Positions 44,874 to 56,739 are shown, counted from the first letter of the stretch. The stretch is DNA of 64,000 nucleotides from Steinernema hermaphroditum (GCA_030435675.1 CM059624.1:4426769-4490768); one strand, 5' to 3'. Program-made: numbers and translations. The notes: a model not told the origin generated them from the sequence alone.

Positions 44874-45291
44874 CTATTCTTCGGTTTCGACGTTGACGGT
44901 GGTGAGCTTCTTGAACGAGGTCACAGGGACGTAGCTGACGAGCGTGTAGAGCTTGTTAGGAGCTTCATCATCTTCGTTGCGGCGGCGAGCAAGGCGAACC
45001 CGGACGCGGAAGGGGACGCTCTTGACTCCCTGGGACCACAGGAACTTGTTGAGGCGCATGTCGAGGCGGACGTCCGAAGTGCCCATCTGCTTCTCTGCGA
45101 ACGCGCGGACCTCCTTGATGGCGCGGGGGGCACGCTTCTTGCGAGTGCTGAAACAAACCAGTCAATAACTGTTAACTAAAACAAAACGCTTACACTCCAT
45201 GGAGACGACGGTGCAGGTGGATAGTGTACTCCCGGGTGACGATCTGGCTCAGCGCGTTCTTAGCCTTCTTCTCCTTCTTTGGCGGAGCCAT
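44874..45291 (-). CDS. rpl-31: Ribosomal protein L31 (eL31)
   Basis: Exons 45291-45194 and 45147-44874 encode 123 aa. M-A-P-P-K-K-E-K-K start, [14 protein letters not shown] core, [12 protein letters not shown] segment, M-G-T-S-D-V-R-L-D and [12 protein letters not shown]-terminus match the eL31 family over its full length. Component of the large subunit near the peptide exit tunnel. Divergently separated from the kinase gene by 0.9 kb. Confidence 0.98.
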
Positions 45292-46172
45292 AGTTGTAAT
45301 GTACTACCTGGAATACGTCATATAAAGCACGAACTGATATACACGCGAAAAGTACTTGGCAACCCAAAGAGTGTCAAAAACAGATAAGCCGAAAAGTGCT
45401 CAATCAAATTAAAATTCTGCAAACACCGATCCAACGTCTGCCAGACAACAGACCGATCGAAAACACGAGAAATTTCACAACCGCATGAAATTCCGAACGA
45501 CCGCTCCGCTGCGCTTGAAATTCCGCACTACAGTGTCTTGTTTAAACTCAATTCCAAGTCATCGTGGCGAGACCGAGACAGACGACGAACGTGGGAACTG
45601 TCCTTCGCAATAGAGACTCTCGCTCACGGTTTCCTTCGCTTGTGTGCGGAACCTGTTGAACTGCTTTTGGTGAACTTTTACCTCTGCTCATCTTTGGTTC
45701 TGTGTTCGTGGATTGAGTTCGGCTGCTTTTAAAGCACTTGAGAGGTTCCTCGAGCAAGAAGCTTGATGGACTTTGCCTCAATTGACCATGAGGTGTGGTT
45801 CAGCTTTCTGATATAAGAATATTTGGGTTTCGTATTTGACTTCTGGCAAGCTGGCAAACATTAGTTGCCCTTCATTCGAGATTTTATGATCTGTATGTTG
45901 AGGCAGAGAAATGTTGAGGTTCTTCCTTTCGATTTACTACATAGCTAAAGGCATATATAGGGTTTAGAACGATAGGGATCATTACAATTTTTTAAAATTC
46001 TATGTACAGTGTGCGCTGTAGAGATCTGCTCGCTTATCGATAAGTGATCGCTTATTTGAACGCCTTATCGACGAGATAGCGTATTTGAACGCTGCTACCT
46101 ACACGACTACTGTTATGCGCGGGAATTTTAATTTGCCTATTTGTTATCCCTATGTTCCATTTCAGGGTCAGA
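45292..46172. other. Divergent promoter region, rpl-31 and Myt1-like kinase
   Basis: No gene. Holds a palindromic TATCGATA at 46035-46042 and GCGCGGGAA at 46117-46125, described separately, and TTATCGA/AGCGTATTTGAACGC duplicated phrases around 46030-46100. Confidence 0.5.
46035..46042. promoter_or_regulatory. DRE-like TATCGATA
   Basis: Perfect palindrome identical to the DREF-bound element of replication and cell-cycle promoters in flies; about 130 bases upstream of the kinase ATG. An E2F-like GCGCGGGAA follows at 46117-46125. Confidence 0.4.
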
Positions 46173-47452
46173 ATGGCGATGGATCTATGCACGCCACGGC
46201 CGACACCTGTCTTCTACGATCAGTTTGAATCGCCGCTGTCAACGAAGCGAGAAAAGCTGAAAAGAACGCCAGCAAGAAATGCCGTCAGTATGCCACGACT
46301 GGCGAAGACATGTCCTGCGATGGGCAGACTCCGATCACGGCTTAGCGAACTACGAACGCGGCGCCCAGTCTTCATCACCTTCGATGGCGCGAAAGACAAC
46401 GGTACCACTCAATACAGTGAGATGGCCGATGTTTATGTCCACATTTCAGTGCTGTCTCAATCCCGTTTCTACGATCCCGCGTCTTCAGACACCTTCTTCG
46501 ACCAGTGCTTTACAGTCATCAGGAAACTGGGCGAGGGATCATTCGGCGAAGTGTTCTGCGTGCGCTCCAAGGATGACTCAAACTATTACGCTATCAAACG
46601 AACCATCGAACCATACCGGAGTCTTAATGATCGCGGACTGAAGCGCAGAGAAGTGGAGAAGCTTCAAACCGTCGGCAAGCATCCGAATCTAGTGCACTTC
46701 ATCCGCGCCTGGGAGGAACAAGGACTCCTGTACATCCAAACGGAACTTTGCGAGCGCAGCCTTGACCAGTTAGTCGCCGACTCGCCCACTTACACAGTTC
46801 CCGAAGAAGTCCTTTGGAGATATTTCCATGATTTACTCCAGGTGTGTACAGGCTCACTGCGTTCAGCTGATGATGTCTTGTCATCTTAGGCGGTGAACTA
46901 CCTACATAGCCGCGATTTGATTCACGTGGACATCAAGCCAGCCAATATATTCGTCACAAGATCGGGAGTTTGCCAGCTGGGCGACTTCGGCTTAATGATG
47001 GATCTGAATAAGGTAGCAGTGGCCTCTCATATTGGAATAATCTTGGACAGTTCTAGGACAAAATGGCGAACGCTGATGAAGGAGACAGCAAGTATCTGGC
47101 CTTCGAAGTGCTGAACGGCAAGCCCAGCAAGCCGTCGGACATCTTCAGTCTGGGCATCTCCATTCTCGAACTAGCCTCCGGCCTATTCTTGCCCTCAAAC
47201 GGAGTTGGATGGGAGATGCTGAGGAACCATAATATCCCCCCAGAGTTTCTTAGAGGTTCGGTCGGTCTTCACACACACCCCTTATAAAGATTGTGTTTAG
47301 GATTGTCAGAAGAGTTAGTTTCCATCATTACCGCCATGATGGATCCGGATCCCGAAGCTCGACCCACAGCCAGCGAGCTATTGAAACATCCTCGATTCCG
47401 AATGCTGCACCTCGAGAAAGAAGTTTATTTGCTGGCGTTAGGGGTCGAATAA
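46173..47452 (+). CDS. wee-1.3: Myt1/Wee1-type inhibitory kinase of CDK1
   Basis: Exons 46173-46841, 46890-47012, 47057-47255, 47301-47452; 380 aa. TTTCAG precedes the ATG. Kinase domain from about residue 113: L-G-E-G-S-F-G-E-V glycine loop, A-I-K-R, H-V-D-I-K-P-A-N-I catalytic loop (Wee1/Myt1 type), G-D-F-G-L-M-M-D, then G-D-S-K-Y-L-A-F-E-V-L, F-S-L-G-I-S-I-L-E-L-A, G-W-E-M-L, L-S-E-E-L and P-D-P-E-A-R-P-T-A. The tail pattern fits Myt1 more than Wee1. Myt1 phosphorylates CDK1 on Thr14/Tyr15 to hold the G2/M or oocyte arrest. No membrane helix follows the kinase domain, so the usual Myt1 C-terminal tether is absent in this model. Confidence 0.92.
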
Positions 47453-50021
47453 CGAGTTTTAGTTCTTGTGTATATTAAATAAAGCGATATTTGGCCACGG
47501 TTGCAAGTAGTATCCATGTGGGTGAGGGGAGGGCGTCCCGTGTTTACTTCTGCGACCTGTCCGAGAGCAACCAGTCGGCAGTGAAGATATCCGACCATGG
47601 CGTTTGGACTGCTCTCTACTCTGAGAAGCGGAGGTGAATCGACGCTCTGCAACTGTCGTCCGGAGCGCCATCAGGAAGATGCGGCAAATAGAGAAGTTGT
47701 TCGACATCCACTGGAAGAGTTCCAAATCCTTGAACTAAATGGAGAGACTGAGATTAACAATTGTGCGTTTTTTTCGATTAGTCGACTTGTGGTGAACCAA
47801 TTAAATTAGCACCAGAACGATTGTTATCGGGAAGAGCATATGTTTAGGCTACGGTAGCGTTTTTTCACATTCTCGCCAAGCCTCCTTAAGTCCTTATCCA
47901 GCTTATCCCGGCCTAACAAATCCTCCACCTTTGACCTCGACCTTTGCTCTTGGCACCGTGCCGCTTCTTCTGATGATTCACGGTTGGGTAGACTCTCCAT
48001 CACGTACGTCACCGCCCAAATAGCACTTATCCAACCTCATTTAACCGACACAGCTTCCGATTTCTCACGTTTCCAGAGATTATCAACCAGCACGAAATCC
48101 GCAAAGGACATGTGTTCCTTATGTCGCTGAAAGTCACATAGATCCTGAGCATTTCGTTGGACGTGCACCCGATTCTACTTCTGTTTACCCGCTTCGTACT
48201 TTTGTTTTGCCGACTGCTACTACATATATAACGAGCGGAAAGGGAATCCTACGTATTCAGAGTAGTTTATCCATTGTTCAATGAAGTCGTTTTCCAAAGA
48301 TTTTGGTCTTTGGTTTATCGGAGCTTCTGTATTTGCGAGAACTCCAAATGTAAATAAGGACTTTTGCGTAGGTTGCTAGAGTGACTCCTTAAAAAATGCC
48401 AAATTTCAGCTTCGGAAACTTTTCAGATGTGTCGTTTGTTGTCGTTCTTGTTCACGGACTACAACTGTAATTTCATACGTCCCTAACGTGTTTCATTTTG
48501 AACGGTAAATGCCACGAATACAAAAATGTCAATTTCGAAAAGGACATTCTTGTTCAGCATACAGTAGACAGCTAATACATGACTGTACAATTAAAAGCTT
48601 ACCATATTATGACAAATCCATGATGCCCTCAACCGTTACTTCTTTTTCTCAACGTTTTTCCTCGAAATTGACATCAACAATAGGAAGAGTTTTATGCATC
48701 TGTATTACAAGGTGACCAAAAAAGAGGGCATCTAGACAGAAGTCTACAATGTTATTTTTGTGACCATCTAAGCGTGAGGCCGGTCGGAAAATGGAAAAGA
48801 GGAGCGAAAGCGACCGGTCTCACCGGTGCACCGAAGCTTATGTGATGGGAAAATAATCACAGGATATTACCAGGCTACTGGAACGAAGTTTCGAATACCG
48901 AAGCATCACTGTTTGGAAAGTTTCGGGTTCGGGCAACTCTGGTGATTGTGATTCCCTCGCCCGGAGCTTTCTTTGTTCGTGCAATTGTCCTTTTGAGATG
49001 TATCTATCTTGAACAACAACTGTGCTCATTTCCCTGCACACCCGCGACTGTATCAACTAAAAGATTCGTGAAAGAACAGCCAGAATATTTTAATTATTGA
49101 GCAACCTCTGGCACACACTCGGAGGCTACACGAACTCATTAAAAGTTTCCCTTGCATTCGACAATTGAAATTCTGAAATTATTTGCTTTCAAGGAACAGC
49201 ACTTGTGCAGCGTGGGTTATGTTGGAGGCTATAAAAATGCAATTAGCTTAGGTCCATCAAAACATATGCTGTCTGCACGCCGTCGTTAGGTCAACTTTTA
49301 AAACCAATTTGCTTTAAAGTGTTTTCGTTGATGTCATTTTGATAATGGGCTTAAATTAGGCCAGCTCAAGTGCATAATGGTGAATCTGCTGTATGTACTT
49401 TGATTTTAAATCTTTGTAACGGCTGTTGTTCAGAGACCGGTCGCAAAACGATAGAAATCTGATCATCTTTCTAAACTTTTGTTTATGGTGCTATTATTGG
49501 TAGTTCCAACAGAGACGGGTAGAGAGATGTTGCCTAAAGACATCCGAAGGGCATTTATAATCGCACTGGTATTAATAAGCTTTGTTAGGAATATGTCATC
49601 TGCAAATCCTTTTTGGAGCATTAAATATCTGCATCAAATGATTGCTTCGTTCGATAAAATCGGAAATCAGTAGAATACATCTACTACACTTATAGTGCAA
49701 TCATGTGCAAAGAAATTCAAAGTGCATCAGACTATATAATTCCACAGAATTTCTCATGTATTCAGTACGTCGCACTTCTTCATCGTCTCTCGTTGGCGCG
49801 GTTAAACACAGCCATGTGATTAATCGCGGCCAGCTGTATGTACTTTAGAATTCTCGTAATTCTGCGTCACTGTCGCCTTTGTTTATCAGCGTGGAATGTC
49901 TCAACGACTTTTTACTCCTTCACCTGCTTTCCCGTTATCGACTCGTAGTGAATTACTCGAAAACACGTCATTTACTTCGTTGTTATCGCCTCCTTTCATC
50001 GAAGTCCTTCAGAGTTGCGAG
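47453..50021. other. 2.6 kb without a gene
   Basis: Short ORFs only, with AATAAA of the kinase gene near 47478. Fragments of the dispersed repeat family may occur around 48760-48840 (GCCGGTCGG ... GACCGGTCTC). Confidence 0.45.
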
Positions 50022-51765
50022 ATGCCCGAAGCGGAGCTGTGTCCCGTCTGCTTCAAGCAGGCTCCGGTGTGCTACAACTTCGGTGGCGTCTGTTGTAGGA
50101 GCTGCGCTGCCTTCTTCCGAAGGGCCATCCGCAGTGGCAAGGAGCCTACTTGTGCCAGGAATCAGTTGCTATGCAACAGGCACTCGGTCACGGGTATTCC
50201 ATAGAATGTTGGGTAATCCTCGGATCCGTGTTTAGTGAGCAGTGGCAACAATATCGGATGCAAAAAGTGTCGACTGGACAGATGTTTCGTGCAAGGAATG
50301 CGACCCAAATGTGAGAAATCAGTATGTGGCCAAGTCATGGCAATTTTCCAGTTGTTCACTATGCCAATCCGAAAACGGAAAGTTGGGTTCAAACAGGTGA
50401 CGCGCACTGCAAAGAAGAACTGCCCTGTTTGGAGCTCGATGCCTATCGACCGTCCTATTCGCTCAGCAGCATGAGTTGGAACTGTGATCTTCCTATCCTA
50501 TCAGGGGTAACTAAGGCGCTCAAAGAAGCGTATCGATATCGACGGCAAGTGACTATGGATGTGATGAAGGTGAGCAAAAACTGATTGGGTTGGAGAATGA
50601 CGGTTTTAAAAGTGAATGTTTGTTACCTAAAGACGCACATTCCGCTCAAGGTTCACCATTATATTGAACAACCTCAGCTAACTTTCCGGGTAGGAACTGC
50701 ATATAGTATCGGATAGTCGATTCTAAGGATCATTTTTCCACTTTTTCCGTAAAGTAGAAGCCTCTCAAGTCATAGAAACATCTCGACTTCTCGACGTTTT
50801 AGCATCGCGGGACATCAGAAAGTGGCGAACGATTCTGTCACTTTGGACACCATCGCTTCCTGCTGTACGACGAGCTCAAGGTGTTCCACTACCTCATGGA
50901 TCGACTTCCGATCATTGGCGATTTGGACGAGGCTGTGAGAGAGCAGATGTTCAAAAATACGGTGCCCTACTATGTAAGTTCAGCGAGACCCAAAAGGAAT
51001 GACACTATCTGTCGCTTCTTCAACTGTCGCAACAATTAGACATTGATGAGTAAATGAGACATAAGCGGTCTACAAAAACACAGACATAGAACAGGCAGTC
51101 GCGCTAGGAACCAGACCCATCTCTACAAATGATACTATCAGTTGTTTAGAGTGTCTTCATCCGAATCCTATCCAACATCCAACAAGGCTGCGCCGACAAA
51201 ACCCGTTTCTATCCATATCCAAATGTCTACGTCGACCTCGAATTCTACAAGATGATAAAGTTCCTCATGCCCCGTGCCACTCAAGGAAGTCTGTGCAAGA
51301 AGCCAGAGGATCTTGCTGATGTCGCCGAGCTGCTCATCAGCAACGCTCAGTACGGCCTCAACCACGGCGTTTCGGTGGCCATGGAGGTGATCAGAACTGA
51401 GGAGGACCTCGCCGCTCTTCTTCTTCTCATCGTCATCCTCGCGAGTGAGTTCAGATCGCTCGTGACGTTTCTGGGACGCACTCGCTCCAGATGATTTCAA
51501 CAAGACGGATAAAGTGTGGTACGAGCCCATAAGTCAGCTAAAAGACATTTGGAAAGACCTCGACCTGCACTACCGGACTACCCACAGAGACCCTTCCGCG
51601 TGGGGAAACCTCATCCTCTTCCTCTCCAACTTGGAAACGATCAACGAGAACAACAAGAAGTTCACAAAGATCATGCACTTCCTCCTGGGAAGCAGCCTCT
51701 TCGACTACATAGAGAAGTCGCGAAGGTTCCACGAAATCCAACTCCAGAAGTTACAGTACTCCTGA
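50022..51765 (+). CDS. Nuclear hormone receptor NHR-F
   Basis: Exons 50022-50193, 50236-50310, 50352-50569, 50803-50973, 51150-51444, 51491-51765; 401 aa. A CTTCAG lies 11 bases before the ATG. Finger 1 is C-P-V-C ... C-R-S-C-AAFFRR; finger 2 G-C-K-K-C-R-L-D-R-C-F-V-Q-G-M. The ligand-binding domain has H-R-G-T-S-E-S-G, E-E-D-L-A-A-L-L-L-L and A-W-G-N-L-I-L-F-L-S-N. It is the most divergent of the six: exons 4/5 and the last two exons are each fused, and exon 2 is 75 rather than 72 bases. A 48-base piece of exon 5 is copied at 54308-54355. Confidence 0.9.
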
Positions 51766-52412
51766 CCCCCAAGTGACCAGAGTGCTTTCATGATTATGAT
51801 TAGCGTTTTGCACTGTGTGCAAGCGTGGGTTTGAAGTAAGTACATGCATAAAGCTTTGTGAGTGAACATAACCAAAGAAGAGAAAGAGAATAGGCTTGTA
51901 CTTCACAGCCTTCTCGAACAGGGAAAGAAGAGTTCCAGTTTCTCTCCTTCCCAGAGTTCAATATCTCCGAGTCGTAGAGAATTGGCCCTGACCTTACAGA
52001 GCGTCTTCATTTCTACAGAAGTACCCGTGCACACGAACAACTCTGCTGGACAGCGCCTGTGGCTTCCCCTACAACTCGAAAGAACTCGAATTCGCGAAAT
52101 GAGGCACTGAATATAGGAAAAGTCTGAGGTTCTGGGTCTCAAAGCGATAGCTTTTGGATTTGAAATTTGAGACAGTCTATCTTTTCCCTCTCGCCCAAAT
52201 AATACTCAGTCTCGCTGCAGTGACTAGGGCGAGCAAGCGATCGTGTGCTCAGTTTCTCAATTCCGTTGGATTGTTAAGTAGCGCGTTTCCAGTTGTTTTC
52301 CGGAGCCTCTCCTTGCACATTTGTCTCGGTTGCAAATTCGGGTGCGCGTTGAGCCATTGCTGTGCCGTACTTTGAGGGTGTGACTAAGCTAGTTTCTTTT
52401 CAGACTGTGATT

Positions 52413-53309
52413 ATGTCGGACAACAAGGACGAACTCGTGCAGCGCGCCAAGCTGGCCGAGCAGGTAAGGACAGTCAATGCCGATTAGCTTATGACGGATG
52501 CATGTTCAGGCCGAGCGCTATGACGACATGGCGCAGTCGATGAAGAAGGTTACCGAGCTCGGCTCGGAGCTCTCCAACGAGGAACGCAACCTTCTCTCGG
52601 TTGCCTACAAGAACGTCGTTGGAGCTCGCCGCTCCAGCTGGCGCGTGATCTCCTCCATCGAGCAGAAGACCGAGGGATCCGAGAAGAAGCAGCAGATGGC
52701 CAAGGAGTACCGCGAAAAGGTCGAGAAGGAGCTTCGCGATATCTGCCAGGACGTTTTGGTAGGAGCTGTTGTCCATTGAATTTCTCTCACGTCTTTACCT
52801 TTAGGACCTTCTTGACAAGTACCTCATCCCTAAGGCCGGAAACCCCGAATCCAAGGTCTTCTACCTGAAGATGAAGGGAGACTATTACCGCTACTTGGCC
52901 GAGGTTGCCAGCGGTGATGACCGCAACGCCGTCGTCGAAAAGTCCCAACAGTCCTACCAGGAGGCTTTCGACATCGCCAAGGACAAGATGCAGCCCACGC
53001 ATCCCATCCGATTGGGACTCGCCCTCAACTTCTCCGTCTTCTACTACGAAATCCTCAACGCCCCCGATAGGGCTTGCCAGCTAGCCAAGCAGGTATGCGG
53101 TGGAATCAAAATCTGTGCAGTGAGATGTGACATTATAGGCTTTCGATGACGCCATTGCTGAGCTAGACACTCTCAACGAGGACTCATACAAGGATTCGAC
53201 TCTCATCATGCAGTTGCTCCGTGACAACCTAACACTCTGGACTTCCGACACCGCAGCGGACGAGCAGGAAGGCGGCCAAGAAGGAGGTGAAGCCGGAGGA
53301 AACCAATAG
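52413..53309 (+). CDS. ftt-2: 14-3-3 protein
   Basis: Exons 52413-52463, 52510-52758, 52805-53092, 53139-53309; 252 aa with TTTCAG 9 bases before the ATG. Contains the near-invariant [15 protein letters not shown] and [11 protein letters not shown] signatures and R-Y-D-D-M. Phosphoserine-binding dimeric adaptor. The Ile-Pro-Lys-Ala-Gly and S-G-D-D-R segments fit FTT-2 better than PAR-5; the C-terminal tail is Gly/Glu-rich and species-specific. Confidence 0.97.
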
Positions 53310-54022
53310 CTGTCTCGCAGCCGAGTACCCGCATGATCTGTTAATTATTTGTCTTTTGTAAATTGTTGGTTGATGTTTCAGTCAATTGACGCGTAATATA
53401 AAAGGTATTGGGCAGTAGACTTGTTTGTCAGTTTGGGGGCGGTGGCCGGCAGGGAGGGGTGGTCATCAAAAGCGATATCCTTAGTTCAAATGAGTTTGGA
53501 CTCGCAACTGCGCGCGCCTCTTCGTCGCTGCCCGGAGACTCCCCTCCTGAGGATCGGGCAATCTCTGGCCGCCCCTCTCTCTACCTCTTCCCGACCAGGA
53601 TGCGCACTGAACCAATACCGCCGTTCGTTATCGAGTATCTTGGCTTGTCTCCTTCATTCTCATGGGGAGAACGTGTTTCTTCTAGCCGGGAGGATCACTT
53701 GCACACTCTCCGAATCATCATGTTTTGTCGTCTTCACTTTCTGGGACACGGAGTGTGCACGAGGTGACAGGTACACTCTGTGCATCGAAGGCACCCAAGA
53801 AGGAGTTGTGCTAAACTGGAAAGCAGGTGTAGCAGAAGCGAGAGAGGCGCTCTGGCCACAAGGAGAGCGGGGAAGTCTGAAGATGTGGGAATGTTCGAGT
53901 CACAGACGGGACAAAGGATGATTCCGTTGAGACGATTGCTCAACTTCGGCCCGCACATAACATAAACAGCTCAAACCACTAGAACTTTTAGTACAATAAC
54001 AACAACAATAAACCAATGACAT
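53310..54022. other. Downstream of 14-3-3; no gene
   Basis: GC-rich at 53420-53900 with long overlapping ORFs in several plus frames (up to 166 aa) that have no recognisable domain or start context and are likely composition artefacts. Confidence 0.4.
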
Positions 54023-54124
54023 TTAGATGATGCCTATCTTGTTGGCGACGTCGAGGGCGTCAAAGTCGGGAGACAGACGGACGTACGCCTTCTTGGTGTG
54101 ACGTGGGGTAACAAGAGTGTTGAT
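54023..54124 (-). pseudogene. Orphan C-terminal exon of ribosomal protein L23a
   Basis: A 34-codon exon after a GTTTAG acceptor encodes I-N-T-L-V-T-P ... [23 protein letters not shown], the L23a (uL23) C-terminus, then TAA. Upstream, a possible exon at about 54176-54213 (V-P-V-E-S-G-K) has an in-frame stop and no L23a similarity, and no other exon was found within several kilobases. Either a truncated duplicate or the tail of a gene broken by rearrangement or assembly. Confidence 0.7.
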
Positions 54125-54302
54125 CTAAACAAGCACTGTCAAAGGAAATTCAGAATTGCACGAGTTCCTACCTTTCCGCTTTCGACAGGGACACAGGGAG
54201 TTCAGCAAGACTCTGCAACATAAAGCATCTTTAAACTAACAACTGACACTAATTCCGAGAGACTTTTCAGTTGGAAAAACGATAACGTCGAAAGCTCAAT
54301 AC

Positions 54303-54355
54303 TTTAGAGTGTCTTCATCCGAATCCTATCTAACATCCAACAAGGCTGCGCCGAC
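54303..54355 (+). pseudogene. Copied piece of NHR-F exon 5 with its acceptor
   Basis: TTTAG plus the first 48 bases of NHR-F exon 5 (51145-51197) reappear with a single difference. Because the intronic acceptor is included, the copy arose at the DNA level. Confidence 0.85.
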
Positions 54356-54382
54356 TCAATACTCAATTTCATTTCACCCTAA

Positions 54383-54446
54383 AGGCCCATTTATACTCTC
54401 GACACCAAAAAGGGCGTTTTATGTCGCGCAGAGTATAAATGGGCCT
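54383..54446. mobile_element. 64-bp Tourist-like MITE
   Basis: Terminal inverted repeats AGGCCCATTTATACTCT, flanked by TAA on each side (54380-54382, 54447-54449), as expected of PIF/Harbinger elements. The interior shows only partial pairing (CGACA ... TGTCG). Confidence 0.65.
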
Positions 54447-54449
54447 TAA

Positions 54450-55019
54450 CAGAGCACGCCGCGGCCTAAACAGGTTGGCTATCATACCGGGACCCAACAT
54501 ACCGCTGAATTTTGCTGACGTCCAGGAAATATCGCACGACCGCTGTGTCAATTTCAACTAGTTGGAAAAATTAACTTTGCAGGCTTTTGGAAGCACCGAT
54601 AGCGGCGCTAGCTGTCGAGCAGTCGTGAAGTACTTTATCCACCTACTTGCTGGCGCTAACACGGACTGACTAGGAGAACGGAATCTTCTGAGGAAGTAGC
54701 CTAAAAAATGACAGACATATCAAGACACAATGGGAAGTCTAGGAGACACGACCGCTGCGCAAATGAAGACTAAATAATGTGCTCCGCACCCAACCGCCAG
54801 ATCGTTTGCGGCTTGGTCGAATGATATGCCACGCCTATCGAGTCCCAGCCTAAACATTAGACCCGTCTAATAGACCGAAGAGATAGTAATCATCCAACAA
54901 AATCAACACCACAAGAGCAGCGAAAGGAACAATAAATAGAAGTAGAAGCCATTCATTAAATGACACATTGGAACATTTCTAAAAGACCACAAATTATACC
55001 AAGAACAAACAAGTGTCTT
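54450..55019. other. Intergenic, nothing recognised
   Basis: No coherent ORF. AGACCCGTCTAATAGACCGAA near 54860 resembles the end of the dispersed repeat at 23600-23860. Confidence 0.35.
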
Positions 55020-56739
55020 TTAGTGACGCTGGAGCATAAATGGGGTTCTGTGATGGTTCAGCAGCTGTTTATACTCCCTCTCGCAGTTCGCAATGTACTC
55101 CTTCATCCTTGCAAGTTCTTCCAGCATCTCGTCCAGTTCACGCGTCTTCAGATAGAACACATCCAAGCTGGTTGGACTTCGGAACATGTTTGGGCCGAAG
55201 CGCTCTCGGATCCCCGCCTTGAAGTTGTTCATGAAACGTTCGCCCTCTTCGCGAGCACGCAGGCTATGCGGCCGTTCCTGCACAGCTCGAGAAATACTCC
55301 CTGGCTCTTCTTCCACTTCAGGCTGATCCTCGTCCTGTTGCTCCTGGGATGTAGGCTCAACATGGAGTGCATGGGCTTGCTCCAGCAGGACAGCGACCGG
55401 GTGTTCGATATGATTATCAACAGGAGGTGCAACTTGAAGGCGTCGATCGTCTTGATCATGAGGTGTGAGCATGTGCCGCCTAGGGAAAACGGGAGGACCG
55501 CTATCCTGCAATGACGGGAAACGGACGTAGTTGGTATTTTCCTGGAATGAAGATCTTGAAAGGAACCGCAAAATTTACAACACATACGAAGCTATATCCA
55601 ACCGGAACGGCAGCGGTGAACATGTCGAATCCGTCACCGTCGACCAATTCCGCGTCGTAGTCGGCGTCAACGTCCACTCCAGCCCTCTTCAACCAAACGA
55701 TAAGAGGCGACTGTTCCGACCGAAGGTTCTGCAAGTTGACAAAATCCGTCAATGCCCTCTTGAGCGTGATCCGTTCACGATTCTTTTCGAATTCCAAACG
55801 ATACTGGCGATGGTGGTGAGTCATGTGATGATGCAGGTAAATGGTGATGTGACCCTGAAGGCGAGATATAAGAAGAGCGCCAGGAAACTGTATTCGTTAC
55901 TATCTGCTCGCTGTTATTTTCGCGAGGTTCCTCAGGAGAAGAACGCAGTGACGATGTTAGAGCCTGTTGCGGTTGGTGGTGGCGCTGCTCACCGGCATCG
56001 AACTGGATCATTTCCGAGTCAGGGTGGCGATCTTCTTCGACAAAGTGCGCAATCTGCTCAGGTTGGCGAGGACGCTCATGGCGATGATCCAGATGGTTCT
56101 GCCGGGGCTGATTTCTCTCAGCGACGTCGAAGTGGATCAGATCCGATTCGTTTTCAGGAGGGTCAGGTTGAATTTGCGAGAGCCGGCGAAGACGACCAGG
56201 GCCACGATGTTGAACAGTGTAAGACTGATTCTGCTGATGTTGAGACTGGTGCTGCTCGCCGACGTTGAACATAATCAGGTCTTCCTGCTCTTCAGGCAGA
56301 ATTTGTTCAGCATGGACGGGACGATTGCCATCCTCAGCAGGCTCATCGATCTGCTCAACTGGCCGGTCGACCCTTCTCGTCTGTGTGGTTCTCATGTTCC
56401 GATAGTGCTCCAGGAGCCTGCTCACACCCTCACTGACCAAGGGCTGGCTTTCAGAAGTTCTCAGGTTCTGAAATAAGTCAGTTAAACACAACTCAAACAA
56501 CGAGTTCGTTCGACCTCCTGATTCTGTCCAATGGGGTGGGTGTGTTCGCCCAGGATGGTTCCACGCTTCAATTCTTCGTTGCTGGTGGGAATATGGGCAC
56601 AGGCGTTACAGCCGCGTTCAGAGCAGTTGAAGATACCCATTTCCGCCGAGGCTGCGATCTGATACCAACGGCTGCCGTCCCTCATGCAGGACACCGTCAT
56701 GTGATCATCGACTTGGAACAGTTCAGCGGTTTCCTCCAT
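55020..56739 (-). CDS. FLYWCH-finger-like protein with acidic repeats and coiled coil
   Basis: Exons 56739-56515, 56467-55901, 55854-55588, 55541-55020; 526 aa, all phase 0, introns about 46-47 bases. A CTTTCAG abuts the ATG. Residues 18-68 hold a C39-x4-C44 ... H66-x-H68 finger with a W25-Y and F37 ahead, compatible with FLYWCH. Residues about 130-240 are Gln/Glu/His-rich and contain three repeats of D/E-L/M-I-x-F-D/N-V/A-G/A-E. The C-terminal 100 residues are Lys/Glu/Leu-rich and probably a coiled coil (E-M-L-E-E-L-A-R-M-K-E-Y). FLYWCH proteins bind DNA, so a nuclear role is likely. Confidence 0.65.

Noticed and set aside
53408..53921. Long plus-strand ORFs downstream of 14-3-3
   Set aside because: Several frames are open at once in GC-rich DNA, with no domain or start context.
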